NCBI GenBank assembly: GCA_947586255.1
Contig: CANPXP010000026.1
Location: forward strand, 1-38,439
From: an uncultured Lachnospiraceae bacterium
GTDB lineage: Bacteria > Bacillota > Clostridia > Lachnospirales > Lachnospiraceae
Reading direction: 5' to 3'
DNA: 38,439 nt
Shown: one piece after another, positions 31,207-38,439 of the stretch
How positions within the stretch are numbered: position 1 is the stretch's first letter
How the letters are laid out: each line of letters starts with the position of its first letter
Translations under genes and position numbers: made by a program
Notes under the pieces: model-generated
What the model was told of the DNA's origin: nothing
What the model saw: the letters and a program-made list of their open reading frames with translations, nothing else
Databases searched by the model: none

Positions 31207-31677
31207 ATGGAGAACGAGGATATTGAATACAGGCGGCAGATTGTGAGCACGTACAAGCCGGATGTGGAGAAGCTGATCCGCTATCTTCCCTGGCTGGAGG
31301 AGAAGGCGGCGGCGGGAAGCGGCGTGGCCGAGATGTTCGGGGACAACGGCATCAGAGAACACTCCATTACGTTCCCTGTGTACGACAGCACCCTGATGAG
31401 TTTTATTAAAGAAGTGCAGCGGACGGAGCTGTTGGACAGAAACTATCCCTACATCTATTCCCGCCACAGGATCAGGACGCTGCAGGACGAGCTGCGAGCC
31501 ATATCGCGGGCGGATATCAAGGAGATGGACGTCCTGAAAGGGATCCTGTCCAAATACGTCCTGGGCGGCATGACGAAGGGGCGTCTGTGGACGGAGGCGG
31601 TGACGAACAGAATCTTTCTGAATGTGATCCGCAGGATGAAAGAGAACATAGAATTCTGGGACCGGCCGATGCAGTAG
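31207..31677 (+). CDS. Conserved-looking hypothetical protein
   Basis: A 156-residue soluble protein that I do not recognise. It is mostly helical and charged, with IRYLPWLEEKAA near the start, YDSTLMSFIKEVQRTELLDRNYPYIYSR in the middle and a C-terminal helical stretch (LKGILSKYVLGGMTKGRLWTEAV). A GGGGAG ribosome binding site lies about ten bases before ATG 31207. It has its own promoter, is divergent from the large cNMP-domain gene, and is followed 55 bases later by a TetR regulator. No function can be given; good codon use and signals support it as real. Confidence 0.75.
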   Translation: MENEDIEYRRQIVSTYKPDVEKLIRYLPWLEEKAAAGSGVAEMFGDNGIREHSITFPVYDSTLMSFIKEVQRTELLDRNYPYIYSRHRIRTLQDELRAISRADIKEMDVLKGILSKYVLGGMTKGRLWTEAVTNRIFLNVIRRMKENIEFWDRPMQ

Positions 31678-31732
31678 GCGCAGCGGCGGGGCGGTCAGGA
31701 CAGAAAACAGACAAGAAGGAAACGACAACGGC

Positions 31733-32317
31733 ATGGGTGAGAAATCAGTACAGAAAAAACAATATATTTTGGATACCGCGCGCGAGGTTTTTGCAAAGAA
31801 GGGCTTTAAGAGCGTGACGATGAAGGACATCGTGGAGGCGTGCGGGATCAGCCGCGGCGGGCTGTATTTGTACTACGACAGCACGGAGCAGATTTTCAGG
31901 GAGATCCTGTCGATGGAGGCGCAGGAGACGGACGATGTCTTTGCCGGTCATATCTCCGGGGAGGACACGGCTTCGGATATCCTGACGCTTTTTCTCAAGG
32001 AACAGAAGAAAGAACTGCTGCAGGAGAAGAACAGCTTGACCGTTGCGGTCTATGAATATTTTTTTGCAAACGGATCGACCGACAGGAACAATATGCTGCG
32101 CCGCCAGTTTGACGCGGGTGTCAGAGTGCTGGAGAAACTGATCGAAACAGGCATTGCCAGCGGGGAATTCTACTGCGAGGACCCGAGAGGGGCGGCGGCC
32201 AATATCATGTATGTGCTGGAGGGGATGAAGGTCAACGCCAGAACCTTCGGCATCACGGAGAAGATGGTGGACGAGCAGCTGAAATACATTATGGAAGGAC
32301 TGTTCATCGATGTGTAG
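31733..32317 (+). CDS. TetR/AcrR-family transcriptional regulator
   Basis: A 194-residue regulator with an N-terminal TetR helix-turn-helix (about 12-56): ILDTAREVFAKKGFKSVTMKDIVEACGISRGGLYLYYDSTEQIF. A helical ligand-binding and dimerisation domain follows, variable in this family. An AAGGA site lies before ATG 31733. It sits between an unknown small gene and purL, 48 bases before the latter. Such regulators usually act on a nearby gene or themselves, but no operator was recognised. The ligand is unknown. Confidence 0.92.
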   Translation: MGEKSVQKKQYILDTAREVFAKKGFKSVTMKDIVEACGISRGGLYLYYDSTEQIFREILSMEAQETDDVFAGHISGEDTASDILTLFLKEQKKELLQEKNSLTVAVYEYFFANGSTDRNNMLRRQFDAGVRVLEKLIETGIASGEFYCEDPRGAAANIMYVLEGMKVNARTFGITEKMVDEQLKYIMEGLFIDV

Positions 32318-32365
32318 AGGGCGGAAGCCGGGCGAAAACCATACCACGAAAAGGAGAAGAGCAGC

Positions 32366-35300
32366 ATGGGAGACGTGAAGCGCATTTATGTGGAGAAGAA
32401 GGAACCCTTTGCGGTCAGGGCGAAGGAGCTTAAGGAGGAGATCGCAAACTACCTGGGCGTCGGCGGCGTGCGGCAGGTGCGGGTTTTCATCCGCTACGAT
32501 GTGGAGAATTTGTCGCAGGAGGTTTTCGAGAAGGCGTGCCGCACCGTTTTCAGCGAGCCGCCGGTGGATATCCTCTACGAAGAGTCGATCGAAGTTCCCG
32601 CGGACGGCAGAGTGTTCAGCGTGGAGTTTCTGCCGGGGCAGTTCGACCAGAGGGCGGATTCCGCGGTGCAGTGCGTGAAGTTCCTCAGGGAGGACGAGGA
32701 GCCGATCATCAGGACGGCCGTCACCTATCTGCTTACGGGCGATATCACGGATGACGACTTCGCGAAAATCAAGGCGTACTGCATCAACCCCGTGGACTCC
32801 AGAGAGACCGGCATGGTCAAACCCGACACACTTGTCACAAAATATGATGAGCCCGCGGACGTGGCCGTCTTTACGGGCTTTGCGGATATGCCGGAGGCGG
32901 AGCTTCGGAAGCTGTATGACTCCCTCGGACTGGCGATGACGTTCCGGGATTTTCTTCATATTCAGAAGTACTATCGGGAAGAGGAGCACAGGGATCCGAC
33001 GATGACGGAGATCCGCGTGCTCGACACCTACTGGTCGGATCACTGCCGTCACACGACGTTCTCCACGGAGCTCAAGGAGGTTTCGTTCGGGGACGGCTTC
33101 TATCGGAAACCGATCGAGGAGACTTATGAGAACTATCTCGCCGTCAGGAACGAGATCTACGCGGACAGACCGGATAAGTTCGTCTGTCTGATGGATCTGG
33201 CGCTGATGGCGATGCGCAAACTGAAGAAGGACGGCAAGCTTCAGGATATGGAGGAGTCCGACGAGATCAACGCCTGCTCGGTGATCGTTCCCGTCGAGAT
33301 GGATTACGGCGACAGAAAAGAGACCGAGGAGTGGCTTGTATTCTTCAAGAACGAGACGCACAACCACCCCACGGAGATTGAGCCCTTCGGCGGCGCGGCC
33401 ACCTGTCTGGGAGGCGCGATCCGCGATCCGCTCTCCGGGCGCGGCTATGTGTATCAGGCGATGCGCGTCACGGGCGCGGCGGATCCCACCGTCCCAGTTG
33501 CGGAGACGCTGCGGGGCAAGCTGCCGCAGAAGAAGCTGGTGCGCGGCGCGGCCGGCGGCTATTCCTCCTACGGCAACCAGATCGGATTGGCGACCGGATT
33601 GGTCAAGGAGATTTATCACCCCGACTATGTGGCGAAAAGAATGGAGATCGGCGCGGTCATGGGGGCGGCGCCGAGAAAGAACGTGATCCGCGCGGCCTCC
33701 GACCCGGGCGACGCCATCATCCTGCTGGGCGGCAGGACGGGACGCGACGGCTGCGGCGGCGCGACGGGTTCCTCCAAGGTGCACACGGAGAGTTCCATCG
33801 AAACCTGCGGCGCGGAGGTGCAGAAGGGCAACGCGCCCACGGAGCGCAAGATCCAGAGATTGTTCCGCAGGGCTGAGGTGAGCCGTCTCATCAAGAAGTG
33901 CAACGATTTCGGCGCGGGCGGCGTGTCCGTGGCCATCGGTGAGCTGGCGGACGGCCTCACGGTAGACCTCGACAAGGTGCCGAAGAAGTATGCGGGACTG
34001 GACGGCACGGAGCTGGCGATCTCCGAGTCCCAGGAGCGCATGGCCGTGGTGGTGGCCCCGCGGGATGTGCAGGCGTTCCTCGGCTATGCCGCGGAGGAGA
34101 ATCTGGAGGCCGTGGAGGTCGCGACGGTGACGGAGGAGCCCAGACTGGTGCTCAAGTGGCGCGGCAGGGAGATTGTCAACATTGCGCGGGCTTTCCTTGA
34201 CACCAACGGGGCGCATCAGGAGACGGCCGTCGCGGTGGATATGCCCGACGAGAAGGACAATTATCTGAAGAAAATCGCGACGCCCCAGGTGGCGCAGGCA
34301 CTCCAGGCGGGCGATGTGAAGCGCGCGTGGCTTGCCCTTTTCAATGATCTGAATGTGTGCTCGCAGAAAGGTCTGGTGGAGATGTTCGACGCCTCCATCG
34401 GCGCGGGCAGCGTATATATGCCTTACGGCGGGAAATACCAGCTCACGGAGACCCAGGCGATGGTGGCGAAGCTGCCGGTGCTGGAGGGCAGGACGGACAC
34501 CGTGACGATGATGAGTTACGGCTTCGATCCCTACCTCTCCTCGTGGAGTCCCTATCACGGCGCGGTCTACGCGGTGACGGAGTCGATGGCGAAGATTGTG
34601 GCTAACGGCGGCGATTACAGGAAAATCCGCTTCACCTTCCAGGAGTATTTCCGGCGGATGACGGAGGAGCCGCACCGCTGGAGTCAGCCTTTTGCGGCGC
34701 TTCTCGGCGCCTACAGCGCACAGCTGGGCTACGGCCTGCCCTCCATCGGCGGCAAGGATTCCATGTCCGGCACGTTCAACGATATCGACGTTCCGCCTAC
34801 GCTGGTGTCCTTCGCGGTGGACATTGCGAGACAGGGCGATATTGTCAGCCCGGAGCTCAAGCGGGCGGGCAGCAGGCTGGTTCGCTTCCATATCGACAGG
34901 GACGAGTACGACCTGCCCGTCTACGAGAACGTCATGAAAGTATATGACTATATTCTGACATTGATGTCACAGGGAAAGATCCTGTCCGCCTACGCGCTGG
35001 ACGCAAAGGGCGTGGCGGCTGCGGCCGGCAAGATGGCCTTCGGCAACAGGCTGGGCGTGCGGATCGACGCCGGCGTGCCGGAGCAAAGCCTCTTCGACAA
35101 CGGGCTGGGCGAGATTCTGGCGGAGATGCCGCCGGAGGCTGCGGACGCCCTGCAGGACAGCGGATTGACCTATACGGTCATCGGCGAGGTGACAGCGGAG
35201 CCGGCCTTCGTGTACGGAGATGTGAAGATCGGCATGGACGAGGCGCTGGAGGCATGGACGGGCAGGCTGGACAAGGTATTCCCCTACACCGCATCCGCGG

Positions 35301-36166
35301 ACAGGAGCAGGGTGGACACCGGTCTGTACGAGGCAAAGGAAGTGTATCTGTGCAAACATAAAGTCGCGAGGCCGACCGTCTTTATTCCGGTGTTCCCCGG
35401 CACGAACTGCGAGTACGACAGTGCCGCCGCCTTTGCGAGAGCGGGCGCGGACGTGGTGACCAGGGTGTTCCGGAACCTGACGGCGCAGGACATTCGGGAG
35501 AGCGTGGACGTCTTCGAGAAGGCCATCGGGCAGGCGCAGATCATCATGTTCCCCGGCGGTTTCTCGGCGGGCGACGAGCCGGACGGCTCCGCCAAGTTCT
35601 TTGCTACCGCCTTTCAGAATGAGAAGATCCGGGAGGCCGTGAACCGGCTCCTGCATGAGAGGGACGGTCTGGCGCTGGGCATCTGCAACGGTTTCCAGGC
35701 GCTGATCAAGCTGGGACTCGTGCCCTACGGCGAGATCACGGGGCAGAAGGAGGATTCCCCGACGCTGACCTTCAACACCGTCAACCGCCACATATCCAAG
35801 ATGGCCTACATCAAGGTAGTCTCCGACAAGTCCCCGTGGCTTCGGGGCGCGAAGCTCGGCGGCACCTACGTGAATCCGGCCTCCCACGGCGAAGGGCGGT
35901 TCGTCGCGCCGAAGGAGTGGATCGACCGGCTCTTTGCGAACGGGCAGGTGGCGACACAGTACGCCGACCCGGAGGGCAATATCACCATGGACGAGGAGTG
36001 GAACATCAACGGCTCCTACGCGGCCATCGAGGGAATCACGTCTCCGGACGGCAGGGTGTTCGGCAAGATGGCCCACTCCGAGAGACGGGGCGAGGGCGTC
36101 GCGGTCAACATATACGGAGAGCAGGATCTGAAGATTTTCGAGTCCGGCGTATCCTATTTCCGATAA
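32366..36166 (+). CDS. purL: Phosphoribosylformylglycinamidine synthase (single-chain PurL)
   Basis: A 1266-residue enzyme for step 4 of purine synthesis: FGAR + glutamine + ATP gives FGAM. It is the long single-chain form with the glutaminase fused at the C-terminus, as in proteobacteria and many Clostridia. Order: N-terminal PurS-like domain, linker (YWSDHCRHTTFSTEL), the two-part AIR-synthase-like catalytic core with HNHPTEIEPFGGAATCLGG (H332 near its start) and later GGKDSMSG, then the glutaminase domain from about 1005. There the nucleophile is C1107 in LGICNGFQAL, and H1237/E1239 (MAHSERRGEG) complete the triad. AAGGAG precedes ATG 32366 and a clear terminator follows. It lies just after a TetR gene and before carAB. 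Confidence 0.98.
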   Translation: MGDVKRIYVEKKEPFAVRAKELKEEIANYLGVGGVRQVRVFIRYDVENLSQEVFEKACRTVFSEPPVDILYEESIEVPADGRVFSVEFLPGQFDQRADSAVQCVKFLREDEEPIIRTAVTYLLTGDITDDDFAKIKAYCINPVDSRETGMVKPDTLVTKYDEPADVAVFTGFADMPEAELRKLYDSLGLAMTFRDFLHIQKYYREEEHRDPTMTEIRVLDTYWSDHCRHTTFSTELKEVSFGDGFYRKPIEETYENYLAVRNEIYADRPDKFVCLMDLALMAMRKLKKDGKLQDMEESDEINACSVIVPVEMDYGDRKETEEWLVFFKNETHNHPTEIEPFGGAATCLGGAIRDPLSGRGYVYQAMRVTGAADPTVPVAETLRGKLPQKKLVRGAAGGYSSYGNQIGLATGLVKEIYHPDYVAKRMEIGAVMGAAPRKNVIRAASDPGDAIILLGGRTGRDGCGGATGSSKVHTESSIETCGAEVQKGNAPTERKIQRLFRRAEVSRLIKKCNDFGAGGVSVAIGELADGLTVDLDKVPKKYAGLDGTELAISESQERMAVVVAPRDVQAFLGYAAEENLEAVEVATVTEEPRLVLKWRGREIVNIARAFLDTNGAHQETAVAVDMPDEKDNYLKKIATPQVAQALQAGDVKRAWLALFNDLNVCSQKGLVEMFDASIGAGSVYMPYGGKYQLTETQAMVAKLPVLEGRTDTVTMMSYGFDPYLSSWSPYHGAVYAVTESMAKIVANGGDYRKIRFTFQEYFRRMTEEPHRWSQPFAALLGAYSAQLGYGLPSIGGKDSMSGTFNDIDVPPTLVSFAVDIARQGDIVSPELKRAGSRLVRFHIDRDEYDLPVYENVMKVYDYILTLMSQGKILSAYALDAKGVAAAAGKMAFGNRLGVRIDAGVPEQSLFDNGLGEILAEMPPEAADALQDSGLTYTVIGEVTAEPAFVYGDVKIGMDEALEAWTGRLDKVFPYTASADRSRVDTGLYEAKEVYLCKHKVARPTVFIPVFPGTNCEYDSAAAFARAGADVVTRVFRNLTAQDIRESVDVFEKAIGQAQIIMFPGGFSAGDEPDGSAKFFATAFQNEKIREAVNRLLHERDGLALGICNGFQALIKLGLVPYGEITGQKEDSPTLTFNTVNRHISKMAYIKVVSDKSPWLRGAKLGGTYVNPASHGEGRFVAPKEWIDRLFANGQVATQYADPEGNITMDEEWNINGSYAAIEGITSPDGRVFGKMAHSERRGEGVAVNIYGEQDLKIFESGVSYFR

Positions 36167-36179
36167 GAAGAAACGAGAG

Positions 36180-36218
36180 AGACCTCGTGCGGGGAAGCAC
36201 TTCGCAGGAGGTCTTTTT
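36180..36218 (+). terminator. Rho-independent terminator after purL
   Basis: AGACCTC pairs with GAGGTCT, with an inner GTGC/GCAC stem, followed by TTTTT. Confidence 0.85.
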
Positions 36219-36220
36219 GC

Positions 36221-36254
36221 GCGAGTGAAATTCGCAAAGCGTGTTTCGCCTCGC
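36221..36254. repeat. Dispersed hairpin repeat, copy B
   Basis: GCGAG-T-GAAA ... TTTC-GC-CTCGC around a middle TTCGCAAAGCGTG. It matches the element at 24135-24168 over 34 bases with a few changes, several of them compensatory in the stem. It lies directly after the purL terminator. Confidence 0.8.
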
Positions 36255-36281
36255 TGCACGCGGGCGGAGACATTTTGGGAA

Positions 36282-36310
36282 TTGAACGGCAGCGGCTCTT
36301 GTGCTATAAT
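36282..36310 (+). promoter_or_regulatory. Promoter of carAB
   Basis: TTGAAC (36282-36287), 17 bases, TATAAT (36305-36310) with an extended TGC. The leader to the carA start is about 38 bases, too short for a long attenuator. Confidence 0.85.
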
Positions 36311-36353
36311 AAGGCGATTATGCGAAAGAATACTGGAAAGAACAGGTGACAGG

Positions 36354-37547
36354 ATGAAAGCGTTCTTAATTTTGGAAGACGGCACGGTTTTTGAGGGGAC
36401 TCACATCGGCGCCGACAGAGAGATTGTCAGCGAGATCGTATTTAACACCTCCATGACGGGATATCCGGAGGTGCTGACCGATCCGTCCTACGCGGGGCAG
36501 GCCGTGTGCATGACCTACCCGCTGATCGGCAACTACGGCGTGTGCAGGGAGGATCTGGAGTCGTCGAGGATATGGCCCGACGGCCTCATTGTCAGAGAGC
36601 TTTCCAGAATGCCCAGTAATTTCCGCTGCGATGTGACGATTCAGGAGTTCCTCGCGGAAAACGACGTGCCGGGCATCGCCGGAATCGACACGAGGGCGCT
36701 CACGAAGCTTCTCCGAGAAAAGGGAACGATGAACGGCATGATCACTGCCGACGAACACTATCAGATAGAAGAGATTTTGCCGAAGCTTAAGGCGTACACC
36801 ACCGGCAGAGTGGTGGAGCGCGTCACCTGCAGAGAGAAATATACGCTGGCCGGAACGAAGAACCTCGCGGACAACGGGCCGCTCTCCGGCAGCTCGCGTT
36901 TTTGCAGGGAGGACTATGAGGCGGGCGTCCGCGAGCGGAAGCCCAGCATGGTCCGCAGGCTGAACGGCGCGGGGCTTCAGGTGGCGCTTCTGGATCTCGG
37001 CGCCAAGGCCAATATCGCCAGGTCACTGGCGGCCAGAGGCTGCGACGTGACCGTCTATCCCGCCGGCACGAAGGCCGCGGAGATCATAGACGGCAGGCCG
37101 GACGGCATCATGCTGAGCAACGGCCCCGGCGACCCGAAGGAGTGTACGGAGGTGATCGCCGAGGTGAGGAAGCTGTACGACACGGACATTCCGATCTTCG
37201 CGATCTGTCTCGGCCATCAGCTCATGGCGCTGGCGACGGGCGCGGATACCCATAAGATGAAGTACGGACACAGGGGCGGCAACCATCCCGTGAAGGATCT
37301 CAGGACGGGGCGGGTGTACATCTCCTCCCAGAACCACGGTTACGTGGTGGACACGGACAAGCTCGATCCGAAGGTGGCAGTGCCCGCCTTCGTCAATGTC
37401 AACGACGGCACCAACGAGGGCCTCGCCTACACCGGCAAGAACATCTTCACCGTGCAGTTCCATCCCGAGGCCTGCCCGGGCCCCCAGGACTCCGGAGAGC
37501 TGTTCGACCGGTTTATCGACATGATGAAGGAGGTGCGCCATGCCTAA
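36354..37547 (+). CDS. carA: Carbamoyl-phosphate synthase small (glutaminase) subunit
   Basis: A 397-residue glutamine amidotransferase subunit that feeds ammonia to CarB for arginine and pyrimidine synthesis. The N-terminal CPSase small-chain domain ([36 protein letters not shown]) is followed by a class I glutaminase: NGPGDP, the nucleophile C285 in FAICLGHQL, and H370 with E372 in FHPEACPGP. The frame is open upstream, but ATG 36354 gives the standard N-terminus, although its ribosome binding site is weak (AGG close to the start). It overlaps carB by 8 bases, indicating coupled translation. It has its own strong promoter after the purL terminator and repeat. Confidence 0.98.
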   Translation: MKAFLILEDGTVFEGTHIGADREIVSEIVFNTSMTGYPEVLTDPSYAGQAVCMTYPLIGNYGVCREDLESSRIWPDGLIVRELSRMPSNFRCDVTIQEFLAENDVPGIAGIDTRALTKLLREKGTMNGMITADEHYQIEEILPKLKAYTTGRVVERVTCREKYTLAGTKNLADNGPLSGSSRFCREDYEAGVRERKPSMVRRLNGAGLQVALLDLGAKANIARSLAARGCDVTVYPAGTKAAEIIDGRPDGIMLSNGPGDPKECTEVIAEVRKLYDTDIPIFAICLGHQLMALATGADTHKMKYGHRGGNHPVKDLRTGRVYISSQNHGYVVDTDKLDPKVAVPAFVNVNDGTNEGLAYTGKNIFTVQFHPEACPGPQDSGELFDRFIDMMKEVRHA

Positions 37548-38439
37548 GAATCCCAACGTGAAAAAAGTGCTTGTGATCGGCTCCGGCCCGATCGTGATCG
37601 GGCAGGCGGCGGAATTTGACTATGCGGGAACCCAGGCCTGCCGCTCCCTGAAGGAGGAGGGCGTGGAGGTTGTTCTGGTTAATTCCAACCCCGCGACAAT
37701 CATGACCGACGGCGATATCGCGGACAAGGTCTACATCGAACCGCTGACCGCGAAGGTGATAGAAGAGATCATTCTGAAGGAAAAACCGGACAGCCTGCTC
37801 CCCAACATGGGCGGACAGGCCGGGCTGAATCTCGGCATGGAGCTGGACGAGTCTGGTTTCCTGAGAGAGCACGGCGTCACCCTGCTCGGCACGACGGCGT
37901 CCACCATCAAGAAGGCCGAGGACCGTCTGGAGTTCAAGGAGACGATGGAGAAGATCGGCGAGCCCTGCGCGCCCTCTCTCGTGGTGGAGAATATCGAGGA
38001 CGGCGTTGCCTTTGCGGCGCAGATCGGCTACCCCGTGGTGCTGCGCCCCGCCTATACGCTGGGCGGCTCCGGCGGCGGTATCGCCCACAACCAGGCGCAG
38101 CTGGAGGAGATTCTGGCCAACGGCCTGCGCCTCTCCCGCGTGGGGCAGGTGCTCGTGGAGCGCTGCATCGCGGGCTGGAAGGAGATTGAGTACGAGGTGA
38201 TGCGCGACAGCGCGGGCAACTGTATCACCGTCTGCAACATGGAGAACATCGATCCTGTGGGCGTGCACACCGGCGACAGCATCGTGGTGGCGCCCTCCCA
38301 GACGCTGAGCGACAAGGAGTATCAGATGCTCAGGAGCTCCGCCCTCAATATCATCAACGAGCTGGGCATCACGGGCGGCTGCAACGTCCAGTTTGCCCTG
38401 CACCCCACCAGCTTTGAGTACTGTGTCATCGAGGTCAAT
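37540..38439 (+). CDS. carB: Carbamoyl-phosphate synthase large subunit, N-terminal part (cut by window end)
   Basis: The frame runs open from ATG 37540 to the last base, giving the first 300 residues of an enzyme normally about 1070 residues long. It begins with [29 protein letters not shown], then [24 protein letters not shown]-grasp elements ([19 protein letters not shown]) and [19 protein letters not shown], all from the first carbamate-forming half. AAGGAGG (37527-37533) inside the end of carA and the 8-base overlap show coupled translation. No frameshift is seen in the visible part. Confidence 0.98.
   Translation, partial: MPKNPNVKKVLVIGSGPIVIGQAAEFDYAGTQACRSLKEEGVEVVLVNSNPATIMTDGDIADKVYIEPLTAKVIEEIILKEKPDSLLPNMGGQAGLNLGMELDESGFLREHGVTLLGTTASTIKKAEDRLEFKETMEKIGEPCAPSLVVENIEDGVAFAAQIGYPVVLRPAYTLGGSGGGIAHNQAQLEEILANGLRLSRVGQVLVERCIAGWKEIEYEVMRDSAGNCITVCNMENIDPVGVHTGDSIVVAPSQTLSDKEYQMLRSSALNIINELGITGGCNVQFALHPTSFEYCVIEVN

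Noticed and set aside
31745..34891. Very long open frame (1048 codons) on the minus strand
   Set aside because: It lies antisense to TetR and purL in GC-rich DNA. Its composition (rich in His, Arg, Leu) matches no protein, and the plus-strand genes are unmistakable.

Overview
The window looks like chromosomal DNA from a fairly GC-rich gut Firmicute, most likely a member of the Lachnospiraceae. The reasons are strong AGGAGG-type ribosome binding sites, TTGACA/TATAAT promoters, many lipoprotein signal sequences, an ECF-type transporter subunit, a single-chain PurL of about 1260 residues, a DUF3842 protein and a multi-gene carbohydrate locus built around LacI regulators. This taxonomic call is inference from gene content. 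I see no phage, plasmid, rRNA or CRISPR features.

Positions 1-6000: two copies of an Rpn-type PD-(D/E)XK nuclease/transposase gene (the first cut by the window edge) share almost identical 3' ends and downstream hairpins. They flank a ribulose-phosphate 3-epimerase family gene. The second copy is followed by an IspD/TarI-type cytidylyltransferase, a zinc-dependent medium-chain polyol dehydrogenase and a LytR-CpsA-Psr (LCP) cell-wall ligase. Together these could supply and attach a CDP-alditol-derived wall polymer; that is a hypothesis. Positions 6000-10100: a heterodimeric ABC exporter with one degenerate ATP site, and a convergent small lipoprotein gene. A tRNA-Trp gene next to a very large palindrome follows.

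Positions 10300-21250 form a galactan-utilisation region. It has a secreted GH53 endo-galactanase lipoprotein with a carbohydrate-binding tail, a cytoplasmic GH42 beta-galactosidase, a LacI regulator, and an operon of an unrecognised 612-residue enzyme, a 72-residue zinc-ribbon protein and a cytoplasmic GH53. Three LacI-type operators sharing the core GCAAnCGnTTGC lie at the secreted GH53, the GH42/lacI intergenic region and the 612-residue gene, and tie these into one probable regulon. Set between them are an ECF S-component plus small P-loop kinase, preceded by a leader with a terminator (a candidate riboswitch or attenuator), and a DUF3842 gene on the other strand.

Positions 21270-28380: a second LacI regulator, divergent from a MalEFG-type oligosaccharide importer (binding lipoprotein and two permeases, no ATPase gene) and a GH13 alpha-amylase-family lipoprotein. 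The leader before the binding-protein gene holds a series of perfect palindromes. Positions 28380-38439: terminator-like hairpins and an AT-rich patch, a 753-residue cyclic-nucleotide-binding-domain protein on the minus strand, a small unknown gene and a TetR regulator, then purL, and carA-carB (carB cut by the window end). A dispersed 34-bp hairpin repeat occurs both inside the importer operon and between purL and carA.
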